Of a stretch of 64,000 bases of DNA, positions 23,051 through 34,861 are shown one piece after another. The position numbers and the translations under genes are program-made. Position 1 is the first letter of the stretch. Each line of letters opens with the position of its first letter. The stretch is from Cololabis saira (Eukaryota; Chordata; Actinopteri; Beloniformes; Belonidae), in contig NC_084599.1 of assembly GCF_033807715.1 (NCBI RefSeq), positions 27,812,125-27,876,124 on the forward strand, read 5' to 3'. Below the pieces are notes generated by a model, which was not told where the DNA came from, ran no database searches, and saw nothing but the letters and a program-made list of their open reading frames with translations.

Positions 23051-24764
23051 AGATCTTTTTTCAACTAAGAGGATGTTTCCTGTGGGTGCTGTATGATTTC
23101 TATTAGTGAAAAAAAACTGACAAATTGATGGATGATATTAAAGTCACTGTATATCCACCAATTTGTCCAATTTGATTTTACTGCCTATTTTTACAGTCAT
23201 GACATGACCAAAACAGCAATGACAATGCTGAATCACACACACGTGGATGTGATGACCTTTCTGCCCATTTCCCCTGGTAAAACAGCCGCACACAAAAAAA
23301 GGTCCTGGCACGGACACTAACATAAAGATGAAGTCTGTTTTTAGCTGAAAGTGGACATTTTCTAATACTGACGGACACATTTGGTCCCAGGTCAGCTCAA
23401 AAACTGCGTGGGGAACTGGTGGCTTTAGCTGACATTACAGTCCACTTGGAAAGCAGAGTCACTCACCCTTATACCATTATATATAGGATAAGATGATTTA
23501 TGCTTAAAATATATGTGGGTGACAGTTTGACAAGAGGACAGAACATTTATTTTTGGTTCTTCCGAACACTGACAGATCCCAATTTTCTCACACTATGAGA
23601 TATCACTTATTTTTCTTGATACAAAATAACGATTTGTTTGTTCATATATGTTGGTTATAATTATGTTGATTCTATTGATCATTTTCTTCTAAGGATGAAT
23701 CCTCAGCGCCGTTTTTGAAGAGAAATCCGCTTCATATTTACTCATATTTTTTTAACCACAACAAAAAAATGTCTCTGCTCATCTTGTGGCTCATTCTACA
23801 AAAGAGGATTGGCTCAATTGTCCACATCTCCCCTCCTGATACCAGTAATCCAAAGTTTGAAATTGTGAAAGTATAGAAGTTGCATCTTTGCGCAGAAACT
23901 CTGGAAGTTATTACTCTAAGCAGTAACCATAAAAATATATGTATATATTTTTAAAAACGCTTCAATTTGCACATCCTGCCATAACAGCCGAACAATTTAT
24001 ATGAGAAGGCGACTGGTTGTTGTGCGCTAAAAAAGTTATGTTTTACGGATTGAATTATATTTTCAAAATCATATGTAACATTGTCATTAGTTTTGTAATA
24101 AAACCATTAGCACTTTCAGTGATTATAAATACTGATTTGTTAAATATACCTGCTCGAGACTGACTTCTCTGCTTTAGAGACTTTTTTTCTGTTAACATCA
24201 GTATTAATGATGATCTCTGATGGCTTCTGGTGGGTTCCTTTAAAGGGATGCCACTCACCCTTAACAATATGATAGAAAATAGATCAAAGATGTGAGAGCT
24301 GTTTATCTGCAAATGTCCATCACACAGCTGCTGTCATATGCTGTACCAAAATCACTGCCTCATGTCACTGTAATGACAAAGGTCTGTCAGATGGAGGCTC
24401 CTTTTCCAGCTTCCACACTTCCTGGACAAATTCATCTAGCAGTGGTGGTGCCTCACCTTGTTTCTCACCCAAAACTCCACAGGACAGTTAGCATCTCCCA
24501 TGGCATCAATACTTAAATGGTTTTATTGTCTGTTTGGCAACCTGAAATTGTGGGATCTATTCATGTCACAGAGAAATACAAAATCCTAATCCGATTTGAA
24601 ATAGTTTCCTAAGACGTATAATGAGTGTTCTTGAGCTTTGTTAAGAGACATTGCACAAACTCACTGACAGTAGTTTATGCGACTTATAACAAGGTAGTGG
24701 CAACCAGATGGAGATACCGGTTCAAACAGTCCTGTACATTTAGAAAGTTAAATTACTTTGTTCT
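23048..24764. other. Noncoding, nothing recognised
   Basis: AT-rich DNA without recognisable genes or transposon ends. Confidence 0.3.
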
Positions 24765-24839
24765 GTCTAGAGCAGGGGTGGGCAAACTTTTTGACACACG
24801 GGCCACAATGGGTTCTAAAATTTGACAGAGGGGCCGGGC

Positions 24840-25671
24840 GATGGGCAGAAATATGTGCCACTAGAAACTGAATTTGAATAATTTATATTTGAATTGCTCA
24901 ACTTGAATAATTGCATTAAAAAACTGAATCTGAATCACATAATTTGAATTTGTATTGTTTAATTTGAATCATTGCATTGAAAAACTGAATCTGAATAGCA
25001 TCATTTGAAATTGAATGTATTAGTTTGAAACTGAATTTCTATAAAGTTGAAACTGAATGTCACATTATGAAATTGAATTCAATTGTTCTGAAACTATTTG
25101 ATCCTCACTGAAAATTCAACTCTCTTTATACTTTCACATTCAGGTCTCACAATTCAAATTCAGTTCTTGCAATTCAATTTCAATTTACTGGAGTTACTGT
25201 GCCAGACATCCGGGTCTTCCGGAGGAAGAGCAATCGAGTGCAGATACAAAGAACTCCTTTTCACGTAGCCTACTATAACCTCTTTTTTCTTTCAACGATA
25301 TAAACGACCAATGGGAGCTAGATATTTCGAAACCTATTGTGTTTTCTCCATTCTGTGTAAAAAGTGTAGATTTATATCTTGCCGTTTTGTAGAAAAAGTT
25401 CTGCTGAGGAGTGTGTGAAGATTTGTGGCAACGGGTGACACGTGACGAGCGCGCGCATGGGAGGAGAGGGACTACATGCGGGACTACATGCAATGCTTGT
25501 GTGTCCAGCCCAAACACCTCTGGAGGGGGGTGAGGACGCATCCAGGTCGCACCGCAAGGCAGGAATTGGTCAGAGTTTTTACAGGCCTGCAGCTGTTGTC
25601 AAGTTGAGCAATTCAAATTCAAATATAAATTATTCAAATTCAGTTTCTAGTGGCACATATTTCTGCCCATA
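24840..25671. mobile_element. Long-TIR nonautonomous element nested in the hAT
   Basis: The left arm 24841-24905 and right arm 25600-25670 are reverse complements, apart from a 6-bp indel about 53 bp in from the tips ('atgggcagaaatatgtgcca' outermost). The interior is rich in reiterated 'aactgaat'/'aatttgaa' phrases on the left half. The hAT sequence 'ccgggc' occurs on both sides (24834-24839 and 25672-25677), consistent with a short target duplication. No coding region. Superfamily unknown. Confidence 0.75.
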
Positions 25672-26944
25672 CCGGGCCAGGAGCATTTGGATCGAGTGTT
25701 TGGGCTGGACACACAAGCATTGCATGTAGTGTGTGCAAACCTCACAGCACAGTAAGAACGCGCAAATAAATATATAACCCGATTTATTAACAGATTTGCA
25801 CTGAGGATTGGCTTTCAAATATGCGAAATAGCCCTTATTAGTTAATAAGTTAAACAATAGCATAGCCTATGCATTGTGATTTATCAGACCTGGAGATTAC
25901 TTCCGTTTTTAATACGTTTGAATCGAAGGTACAAAGTTAAAGAAATTTACATTTATTAAAAAAAGGAATGGAATCAATTTCAACATTCAAAACATATTAT
26001 TACTCAACGAAAAACTCAAGCTCAATTGTGTAATTGTGTTAAACCCTGCAAAATCATGACTAAAAAAAATAAATAAAAAATCCTGATTAAAAATCATACC
26101 TGCAGCAGAAACTAGAAAATGAAATTAAGAGCGATATGCGGCATGTTACTGAAGCCACTGTACCGCTGCTGTGTGTAAACACACATTACTTTTAATTAAA
26201 AGATGCACTTCTTAACTTGTGCATTTTTTATTAACAGCAGAAAAACTGACCAATTTCAGTGGGGACAGTGTTGTTGGTCTCCTTTTTTGCCATTGCATCA
26301 AAGTGTGGACATACTGTCCTCGCTGAGGTGTGTTAGCGCCAATTAGACAGTCAGCTAAACTCTCTTATATTCATGAACATGAAGAATGCCAGGACTTGTT
26401 TTTGTAGATTTATTTTCACTCTTCACATTGTACTGAATCCTCATTTAGATGATAAAGAGGTCTAGAGATGAAGAGAGTGAAACTAGGAGAAAAACAGCAA
26501 CATACTGTAATCAGTTAAACCACCTAGTTTCCATGAACATTAGTTTCAGCTATGTAAATTACTTCACAGCCTAAATGAATGGTAATACTAACATTTCCAT
26601 GAACTAAAAATACCATCCACAAGTTAACACTATCATCCATATATATAACTTCATTTTTATAACATGAAATCAACAGACTTATAGGTTCACTTAGTTAGAA
26701 CAAATATGAAATACATACAAGCGATGCCTCTGCTGGGGAATCAACAGGTAAGAAGAAGTTTTTTCTCTGGTGAAAATGACCGTCTGCACTGTTAACCAGC
26801 CTGCTGTTTCTAATGTGTTCCCAACGCGGTTCTAGCGTAGTCTCTCCCAATTTTACATCCTTTCTCCTGTTTAGTTCAGAATACAAACGTCAAAATAAGA
26901 GTCTGGAGGAAACTGAAAGACTGCCAAAATAAAAGCATAGAAAA

Positions 26945-27926
26945 TTACAAATAAATGCCTGAAGGGCAGAACAGTGGAGTTAGTTTTGTTGTGGCAAAGC
27001 TCAGGATAGATCTGAGGTGTTTGTCAGTTAACCGGGATCTGTGACGGGCTTTGTTGACGTTCATGACGCTGAAAGTCTGCTCACACATGTAGGTTGAGCC
27101 AAACAACAGCATCTTCTGTGCCGTCTTCCGTAAGTTTGGAAACATGGCCTCGTTGAGTGAAGCATAAAAAACATTCAGAGACTTGAACTTCGATCTTCAG
27201 TCTGACTCCGTCTTGAAGGAGATCAGTTCCAATTGCAGCTCCTGCTGTGCTGATTCGGGGTCTTGTGACGGGGGACAGGACACCAGCTGAAGTGACTTGT
27301 CTATATTTTCAAAATCACAGAATCGACGGCAGAATTCTGTGCAGGTCATCCAGTGATTTGCAGTATTTCTTTGCATTTCGGGCGGCCTCTTTCTGCATGG
27401 CTAGTGTTGGAAAATGTGCAAAAAAATTCCACATTCGCCTGGAAAATAAAACCAGCTTGGATTTAGCTCGTTCATGAGTGAAACTATGTCCACAGCAAGC
27501 GCAAAGTCACAAATCCAGTCCGTGTCGCTCAGCTCGGGGAATTTGTCGGATTTCCCCATTAGCTCCAAAAATGAGCAGATCTCCTCTTTGGGCTCCCTAA
27601 CCCGTTGAAACATTTTCCCCAAACTTAACCAAACTTAACTTAACCAACTTAACCAACGGACGTGGGAGTGCTAAAGTAGGTCGGTTTCTTCCAGGAGCTG
27701 AACTTAACCGACGATGATTAAGACCCCTTGCTCGTATGAAGTTAACAAGTTTTACAACTGCAGCAGTGTCTTTTATGTCATTACTTTCATCCAGTGCTAA
27801 TGAATCTAACTTAAAGGCCTTTGCCTTTGCCTTTTTTTTTAACTCACTGACTATATCTCCGTCAATCAATTCCATGCAGCTCGGATGGCGACATGAAACG
27901 AAGTGAAATACACGCCACTCCAACAA
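26945..27926 (-). pseudogene. GTF2IRD2/Charlie-like hAT transposase remnant
   Basis: On the minus strand the order is: 'FKLDSLALDESNDIKDTA' (RNase H-core start, about 27750-27840); 'EEICSFLELMGKSDKFPELS' with 'DTDWICDFALAVDIVSLMNELN' (27430-27600); a short 'ELQLELISFKTESD' stretch (about 27200-27250); and the hAT C-terminal dimerisation motif 'FGSTYMCEQTFSVMNVNKA' followed by 'RHRSRLTDKHLRSIL' (26985-27110). This chain is that of the hAT transposases domesticated in GTF2IRD2-type proteins. Large segments between blocks are missing, and stops and frame changes are present, so it is a fossil. Order, strand and spacing agree with the enclosing TIRs. Confidence 0.8.
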
Positions 27927-28105
27927 TGGTCAATGTGTTTGAATGTGCATCCGCCATCTATTGGGGAAACGTGGGCATTGCAGGGAAAGGTGGAAAATGA
28001 ATGAGGTTTTTACTATAATTTGGACGAGTTCGGCGGGTCGGATTAAAAAGCCTAATGGGCCGTATGTGGCCCGGGGGCCGTAGTTTGCCCATGTCAGGTC
28101 TATAG

Positions 28106-28849
28106 GTACCCAATACACACTATCACTACGTGAAATTAGATGTTTGAGTCTTCTCATAGGCTTAAAATAGCACTTTATTTTGATGTAGGTTGAATGATCA
28201 TTTTAATTTCTATTTTTGTTCTCATTCTAATATTCTCATGTTGTTTTGGTCTTTAACAAAAATTTACACTCCTTAACACCGAATAAACTTGAATCATTTT
28301 AACTCCAGAACGTTCCTATTAAGAGTGTACACAAAAAGTAACTTGATTCAAGTTAACCAGGAAATCTTCCTGAGGTTTATTAAATGTATGAAAAGCTGAT
28401 ATTTGATGTATAAGAATATGCTTTACTTTTAGAACTTTTAACTAAGATGGATTAATTGTTCCTTGACAGAGCAAGATCCTGAAATTGCAACTTAAAAGTA
28501 TTTAGAAAAATTAATGTGATGTTCTAGATGGTCTAGTGTTTTTACACATTTTTTGTTACACAAACATTTTTCATTTTAGTGGCCTTAGTGTCATTAAAAT
28601 TGATTAAGCAGAATGTATTTAATGCATGCTGTTTTATTTGTATCCTTGTTTGAAAATAAACTTCCCCAAATTTGAATAAATTGGGGTGTATAGTGATGAT
28701 AAATAAAAAGCAATAAAAAGGGCAATAAATAGCAATAAAAAGTCAAGGCAGTGTGTGGAAGAATGCTCACTGCAAATACTTAACGCAATTGTTCCGGCCA
28801 CCAAAATTGTTCCTGATATTGAGATACGGGTCAGTTCATTGATTATAGG
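28106..28849. other. Noncoding, nothing recognised
   Basis: AT-rich DNA without identifiable elements. Confidence 0.3.
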
Positions 28850-29125
28850 CAAGGCAAGTTTATTTGTATAGCACAATTCAACACAAGGTAATTCAAAGTG
28901 CTTTACATCAACATTAAAAGCGGCAAGACACAATTAAACAATAAATAACAAATAAAATGAAATAAAATGATAAAAGAGGTAAAATAATAAAAAGCACAAG
29001 TTGTTAAAAAGTAAGGGCAGTAGAGTACAGCAGGTAAGTATTTAATTTAAGAGTACACTTCAGTAAACAGTCATGTTTTTAGGCCTGATTTAAAGGAGCT
29101 GACAGTTTGAGCAGACTTCAGGACC
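28850..29125 (-). mobile_element. L2 LINE 3' tail (empty-site reference copy)
   Basis: This is the reverse complement of the L2 tail at 19075-19696. It contains the end of the ORF ('aggcctgatttaaaggagct' on the plus strand), the 3' UTR and the 'ggcaaggcaag'-type terminus. It lacks the 340-bp TTAA insertion, so it shows the pre-insertion state of that site. 5'-truncated. Confidence 0.85.
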
Positions 29126-29154
29126 TATAGTCACCTTTCTTGCAAACATAATTT

Positions 29155-29360
29155 ATGTATATTTATAGATATATCAGCGGTGCCACCGACATAGCTGCAC
29201 CGGGGCCCAGATGCCGTCAGGGGCCCATGAAGGAGGGAGTGGAATGGAATATTCTCAAACAGAAAAACGGCGCACAAAAGAGAAAAGAACAAAAGAACCA
29301 GGATGATGTTCAAGCAAAAATGACAAAATTAGATACGTTTTTTTACTGCAACTGAGGAGT
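29155..29360 (+). pseudogene. Possible hAT (TTF-type) transposase N-terminal scrap
   Basis: A basic stretch ('GAQKRKEQKNQDD', then 'MTKLDTFF') resembles the N-terminal start of TTF-finger hAT transposases. It is preceded by a 'ggggcccagatgcc'/'ggggcccatga' segment reminiscent of hAT subterminal DNA. It is only 66 codons with no zinc-finger residues, so this is a weak call. Confidence 0.25.
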
Positions 29361-29456
29361 TGTGCGTGTGCGTGCATGTGTGTGCATGCGGTGTGCGCTT
29401 TTGTTTAGGGCAGGGATGGGGGCACAAAAAATGATTGCACCATGATGTTACGTATG

Positions 29457-29458
<2 letters not shown>

Positions 29459-29545
<87 letters not shown>
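29459..29545. repeat. (CA)n followed by (TA)n microsatellite
   Basis: About 26 bp of CA, a short 'tttata' link, then about 52 bp of TA. Confidence 0.95.
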
Positions 29546-30890
29546 GGTAGAAATATGTTGTAAAATACATCTCAATTCTACGGGTAAAATGGTTTAATTA
29601 TATGTAGGAAACCCTTGATAGAAAGTAGGCCATCTGAAGTCACTTTAACTGCAATTACAGAGCTAAGTAAATGTCAGGAACAAACTTGCTAGCACCCAAC
29701 GGATGAGTTTAACCTCAAAGAAAACTCTTGCGGGAGCAAACATGTCAAGCTGTAAGTAATTTATATTTAGATCCAACGCTTCAGCAAATGTAGCATAAAG
29801 TAAATAATTATATTTCAGGTGTTCTCAATGCAGACCGCACCACTCTGCCTCTGTTTGTTGTGTGAGACACTTCCATACAATCCAATCTCTTTTTTCTGTT
29901 TTGGAGTTGTATTATCTCTTGTGTCTGCTCACCCATGAAGTTCCGGCGGAGCTAAGCCCTGTTTACTTAAATCAAGGGGAGATTCCCTTTCAATATTTTA
30001 TGGAATGTAAATGAACAGAGCTGTGGCACCACATTAAAATTAATGTCATGTTTGTGACTGCCTCGTATTTTTACCCAACTGATTGTAATGGAAATGATCA
30101 TGTTCCTGAGCCAGCATATCTAGAGTACGTGTGGGATGTTAATCAGTAGATGTTTTATGGCCCAAGACAGGCACATGCTCCTGATCAAGGCCAATGTCAT
30201 TCCTTCGATATCACAGCATCAGGCGGATTAAAAAGAAAAATTGTGACATGGCAAACCGAATTGCCAGAATGCAAACATCCAAGAAGACCCTTCAATTTTT
30301 CTGAAAACCTTATAAAGCGTATGCCTTAGTTTGTCAGCAAAAGTGTCGCCCTTCTTGTTAACAAGCATTGCATAAAGTCCACTTCTGGAGGTCAGTGGAG
30401 TAGCAATAGAATATCTAGGTAGGTATGCTCTCAGTCGGTCTTTGATTTATTTATTTTTTCAAAGCAAACAGTGTGTTAGAAAGCTCTTTAGATAACTTCA
30501 TGTGATTTTAACTTCACAGCTTGCATGTCATACAGCCTGAAAAAGAGTGTCGGCCTAGTCCAAAGACTCAGAGCTCAGAGCAACAGTTGAACAAGGTGGT
30601 CCATTCTGAACTAAAGATGTGGGGTACAACATTTGTTTTCCTGCAAAGTCACCTGAGACCACATCTGCTCTCTCCTCATTGGAAACAACTCGGTAGAGTT
30701 CCAAGTGGACACGTCATGCTTTTTAATGTTTTCTGGCGTATCTTATAGCGTGGCAACGATAATTTCTGACAATGTCTTGGAAGAGAAGGGTTTTCCACAG
30801 GTTCCCAAAGAACAATTTGCAGCTGCAGCTTGTTTTTTGGGGCTAGCAGCAGAGTTGTTAAAATGTATTGTTTGACACACAGTTCTTAGT
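29546..30890. other. Noncoding, nothing recognised
   Basis: Unrecognised AT-rich sequence; short chance ORFs only. Confidence 0.3.
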
Positions 30891-30892
30891 TG

Positions 30893-30990
30893 ATTCGATT
30901 CAATTCAATTCAATTCCATTTTATTTATATAGGGTCTATTACAACATAAGTTGTCTCTAGGTGCTTTCCAGAGACCAAAAACATGAGTTG
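30893..30990 (-). mobile_element. Retroposon 3' end, (GAATT)n-tail family
   Basis: A 'caatt' pentanucleotide tail (30895-30917) followed by 'ttatttatatagggtctatt', 'taagttgtctctaggtgctt' and 'tccagagacc', matching the right-hand module of the copies at 36000 and 47241. Severely 5'-truncated, minus orientation. Confidence 0.65.
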
Positions 30991-31386
30991 AATGTTTTGT
31001 GAAAAAGGTTTAATATATATGTAACGGTCAAGCAGACTGAGGTTGAAAGTTGACGCTATTCCAAGGAAGTTATAACCTCATGGTATTTCTTTTTTACCAT
31101 TCTAATATAATTATAAACTGTTTGGCAGTATGGGTGCAAAGTTAATGAAGAAGTACCTTGGATCAGACAAAAATAGCAGGAAATGCCATCCGATGTCCAC
31201 TTTAAAGGCTGATACATACTCCCCAATAACAGAGAAATGGTTTATTTTTTTTTCGAGGTGGCAAGAACAAAAACAATGTTCTTTCTGGACAGGATGTTTT
31301 ACACTTAATGAGAAAGTCAAGTGCAGAAGTCCTGGAAGTCCTCACAGGAGCCTCCCGCTGCAGCACAGTATGTGCAACTCACATAC

Positions 31387-31985
31387 AGTGTTGCCAGATC
31401 ACGTGTGAAAAATAAGCAACAACAGCATGAATGATGATAACAGTGTGGAGGAATCATGCATGTTGTCATATTTTATGACAAAAGTCTGGATCAGTATGAA
31501 TCAGCATAGTTTTAAACTTTACTGCAAGAGTCAAGATGCGAAGATCAGGGAGGGGCTGGCAGGAGTAAGCGAGGGTAATTTCTCTTTGACATGTCGCATA
31601 TCAGCTACTCAGAGACAAACACTATTTAATGTCACACTGTTTTTAAAAGTATGTGTTGTGTGAATAGTGTGTAGATACAGGGCGGTGTGTGAGATTTAAA
31701 TGACTAGACGTAACGAGCCGCCAGGCGCGTCAGTGATTTGTGTCGCTTCCTGCTCCTAAAGTTTGGTTACAGTTGAAAGCGCGGTCACGTCAGGTTGATG
31801 TCGCATGCAAAGCCTCTACACAAGGAAAAAGGGAGGTGCAAAAATGTTGATGCCTGAAACAAGCCACAGCTCTGAAAAACAAGCCAAAAAAATCCCTGCA
31901 ACCACCGACTTCTGATATTTTTAAATAACTTCACAAAAGAAATCCCCAAAAGTCATTTATGCTAAGCGGAACTGGCAACCATGCA
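31387..31985. mobile_element. Candidate TIR element with 'gttgccag' ends
   Basis: The left 'cagtgttgccagatcacg' and the reverse complement of the right end 'catggttgccagttcc' share an 8-bp core. The interior includes a GC-rich CpG patch at 31700-31800. It has no coding region and the TIR match is short, so this is tentative. Confidence 0.3.
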
Positions 31986-32058
31986 CATGTACAAAGAACA
32001 ACAGAAACAGCAAAACGGCAACAGCTCAGTGTAAGAGACAGAGATAGTTTATGAGTTG

Positions 32059-32235
32059 ATGAAGGAGGAGGAAGAGGTGATGAAGGAGGAGAAAGAGGAG
32101 CAGGAGGAGGAGAGCAACTTGATTGAAGTGGAGGAGGAAGATTTGTTGTTACTATTTGTGACTGCCGAGGACATGGAAAAGAGGGGACGACGCTTATACT
32201 TCTCTGCATTAACCACAACCAAGTTACCTTTCTAA
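32059..32235 (+). CDS. Short Glu-rich ORF, possibly Harbinger-like N-terminus
   Basis: 58 codons from ATG 32059 to TAA 32233-32235. The N-terminal 28 residues are mostly Glu/Lys ('MKEEEEVMKEEKEEQEEE'), followed by 'DLLLLFVTAEDMEKRGRRLY'. That second block vaguely recalls the Leu-rich/Arg-rich start of fish Harbinger-type transposases, but no DDE motif follows. No splice donor was recognised at the end. It could equally be chance coding in a GGA-rich purine tract. I would not treat it as a gene without transcript evidence. Confidence 0.15.
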   Translation: MKEEEEVMKEEKEEQEEESNLIEVEEEDLLLLFVTAEDMEKRGRRLYFSALTTTKLPF

Positions 32236-32357
32236 CCAATAACACAACAGTTCTTGAACACTACGCGATAAAAAGGTTCTGCTCAGATGGTGTGTCCAGA
32301 ACAAGCTTTAAGAACTCTCAGACCAGAGCTACGAGAAAACAAAATGACACCATGTTG

Positions 32358-32772
32358 AAAATGCAATCCCACTACTTTTCTGGGGAAATGACATCACCTC
32401 CTGTTTTTGCTGGAAGTTGCATGAGTAAAAATAACTGAAAACAACCTGATTGTTCACAACCTGATGATGTATATTTCAATGTGAGGCATGCAGTGAACAA
32501 ATACCAGATCTATAAAAAATTCTGGAGTATTAAAACTTGTAGTTTGCAGTTAAGATTACATGGTTTTACATCGGGATAGGAAGATGAGATATGGGTACAC
32601 TCAACCGGAAATCAGATGATGAAGAGAAGAAGCAGTGGGGGGGAAAAAGGATGAAACAATGAGGAAAACAGAACACAGAGCAGACGTTGCATGGTTGGAT
32701 GGACTGAAGTTAAGAAAAGTGATAAAAGTTTGGATTACTCGAGGTAACCATCGACCAAAGGGATTTGGTCAC
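32358..32772. repeat. Near-identical direct duplication, copy A
   Basis: Matches 35473-35876 almost base for base, with small indels: starts 'aaatgcaatcccactac', ends 'ggatttggtcac'. No family or coding region is recognised. A 'cagtgttggg' element begins at the next base, so this boundary may be set by that later insertion and not by the true end of the duplication. Confidence 0.9.
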
Positions 32773-32935
32773 CAGTGTTGGGTGTAACGTCACTGTAACG
32801 AGATTACATTCGCCAGTAACGCAGTGATGTACCGCGTTACAGTTGTAATTTGGGTAATCCCGTTATAGTTACTCTAAGACAAAAAAATTACGTTACTTTA
32901 GTTACTTTAAGCTTTTCAGCTACATGTAGCACGGG
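32773..32935. mobile_element. 'cagtgttggg' TIR-element fragment
   Basis: The left end 'cagtgttgggtgtaacgtca' and the reiterated 'gttact/gtaacg' interior match a very common fish nonautonomous repeat. A related copy begins at 57956. The right end could not be found. Confidence 0.5.
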
Positions 32936-33016
32936 AGAACAGAAAAGAAAATCAAACTTGCCTTTCATGCGTCTTCACCATGGATGTCTTCACGCGTGCT
33001 GCAACACTTGTCTGAT

Positions 33017-33141
33017 TTAAGGCTGATTTATGGTTCCGCGTTAAATCGACGCAGAACTTACGGCATAGGGTACGCGGCGAGGCACACCGTACGGTGCGCA
33101 TCGCGGCGTTGGTGTAACGCAGAACCATAAATCAGCCTTAA
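33017..33141. mobile_element. Palindromic MITE flanked by TTAA, copy 2
   Basis: The arms 'ttaaggctgatttatggttc' and its exact reverse complement at 33122-33141 form perfect TIRs of about 20 bp including TTAA. The 125-bp element is largely self-complementary. It is the same family as 22304-22424, which lies inside another element. It is followed by four copies of an 'acgggatttt' unit (33142-33183). Confidence 0.75.
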
Positions 33142-33233
33142 ACGGGATTTTACGGGATTTTACGGGATTTTACGGGACTTTACGAATACACGTTTGTGCT
33201 GATCTGGGCACTGCAGTAATAAGTTTCCAACTA

Positions 33234-33480
33234 CAGGACTGTCTCAGAAAATTAGAATATTGTGATAAAGTTCTTTATTTTCTGTTATGCAATTAAAAAA
33301 AAAAAATGTCATACATTCTGGATTCATTACAAATCCACTGAAATATTGCAAGCCTTTTATTATTTTAATATCGCTGATTATGGCTTACATTTTAAGATTA
33401 AGATTCCCAGAATATTCAAATTTTTTGTGAAAGGATATTTGAGTTTTCTTAAGCTGTAAACCATGATTAGAAATATTGAT
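33234..33480. mobile_element. Hairpin DNA element, 'caggactgtctcagaaaatt' family, copy 1
   Basis: The left arm runs 'caggactgtctcagaaaatt' ... 'gctgattatggcttac'. After a centre near 33420 it folds back with 'gagttttcttaagctgtaaa' ... 'ccatgattagaaatatt', complementary to the end of the left arm. The right arm is truncated. A second copy, cut by the L1 insertion, is at 58151-58312. No coding capacity; superfamily unclear. Confidence 0.65.
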
Positions 33481-34495
33481 ATAATGGTATAATTGGTATA
33501 ATGGTAATGGTATAATGGTAACATTGTGCATGTGTGTGTTACTTTCCTTTACAGAACCTGGCCATAATAAATTGAACAAATGGGCAAAAATGTTCACACT
33601 TGCAGATTTTTGAGTGAGTGAAAGAAAAAGAATGAACATGTATCTTTTACTTTCAGTCGTATAACTTAACCTTAATAAAAGTGAAGAAAACAGGCATAAC
33701 GTCTGAACATCTGTGCGTGTGGGTGTGAGTTGTCACCATTAGACTGACAATGGTGACAGACATATGTCACTCCTGTGGTGCAAGCTTCACAGGCCCACAG
33801 AGTGCACGTCAAACATTGAACCTAATCCTCTTTTGGCTTTGACCTTTTAGTGACCCAGGAACATAACACAGTAATTTTCATCATCATCTGAGGAACCTGC
33901 GTCCAGTGGCTTAATGTTCTTCGTTCTTTTTCTTTTCCCTGGTATTTTCTTTATCAGACTAGGGTGTTGTTGGTTTACTCGAGTCGATTCGTCTTATTTT
34001 TTGCCCACGGCTGTCTTTGGCTAGTTTGTTTTCCCTTTCACTTTGTTAGTCCTGGTTAGACGTACATTCATTCAAGAAAACATGGAAGTGAAACAACAAA
34101 CGTGTTCAGTGTGAGTGTAACAGTTGTCATTGATGTTACCACTGACCTAGAGTGTTGTAACCATGAACTAATGTAGCCCTGTGTCAAAATTGTAGTTAGA
34201 TCTTTCATTTAGAGTGGTAAAATAACTCAACTAGAATGTGATATTGCCAGTATAAGGTGTGTGTTTTATGTACGGTTTTATTGTACAGAAATAGCTATGC
34301 ACTTGAGGTGGTACAGTATTGTATGTTGTATTTTTAATTTGAAAAAACAGTATTTAAAGGGAAAAAAAAACTGTTTTCAATGGTTACCTTTGTTATATTA
34401 CATATATGTATTTTATTTTGACAAATTTTGTGATTAGCCTAAGAACTGTGTTAAGATTTAGTTTTAACAGTTTTGTCAAAATGTCTGAAAGAGTC
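33481..34495. other. Noncoding, nothing recognised
   Basis: AT-rich DNA without identifiable elements. Confidence 0.3.
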
Positions 34496-34500
34496 GGCTG

Positions 34501-34860
34501 TGTCACGTTGCAATTGATCAGGACCCAAATGCAGGAGAGACACCAGGAGGCAGGAGTTCCAAAAAGGGTGATTTATTACTCCAAACAAAACCAAAAGCGC
34601 TGCAGAGCAGGATTACAAAAAAAACTGAATTTCAACAGGATCAAAAAAACCACAAAAACCTGACATGCCACATGGAGAGAGGAAACAGTACGGCCCAGCC
34701 GGGAGCAAGGGAAAGACAAGACCAGATATACACAGAAGGGTCGACGAGACACAAGTGCGGACAATCAGGGCAGATGAGGAACAAGGAAAGTCAAGACAAA
34801 ACTGAAACACAAAGACATGAGTTTCAAAATAAAACCGGAACCGAAACAAACCTTGACAGC
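34501..34860 (-). mobile_element. LTR-like or retroposon repeat with TGTCAC/GTGACA end
   Basis: Read on the minus strand, the 3' part has an AATAAA-type signal ('gagtaataaatcaccc'), then 'ctcctgcatttgggtcctga' and a 'cgtgaca' terminus. A related sequence in plus orientation is at 42790-43110. I suspect a solo LTR-like end but could not find primer-binding or polypurine sites, so the class is open. Confidence 0.45.
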
Positions 34861-34861
34861 C

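Larger units (their letters stand above)
24773..28097 (-). mobile_element. hAT transposon of the GTF2IRD2-type lineage, degenerate, with nested insertion
   Basis: The left end 'caggggtgggcaaactt' and right end 'gtagtttgcccatgtcag' (degraded from the expected 'agtttgcccacccctg') are hAT-type TIRs. The flanking octamers 'gtctagag' (24765-24772) and 'gtctatag' (28098-28105) match at 7 of 8 positions, a near-perfect 8-bp target duplication. Inside the ends are the 'gggccg' subterminal motifs of this lineage. The transposase remnant lies on the minus strand at 26945-27926. A long-TIR element is nested at 24840-25671. Confidence 0.85.

Noticed and set aside
32059..32235. Harbinger transposase gene
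   Set aside because: Only a 58-residue Glu-rich and Leu/Arg-rich stretch is visible and no DDE core follows, so it is kept only as a very low-confidence ORF.
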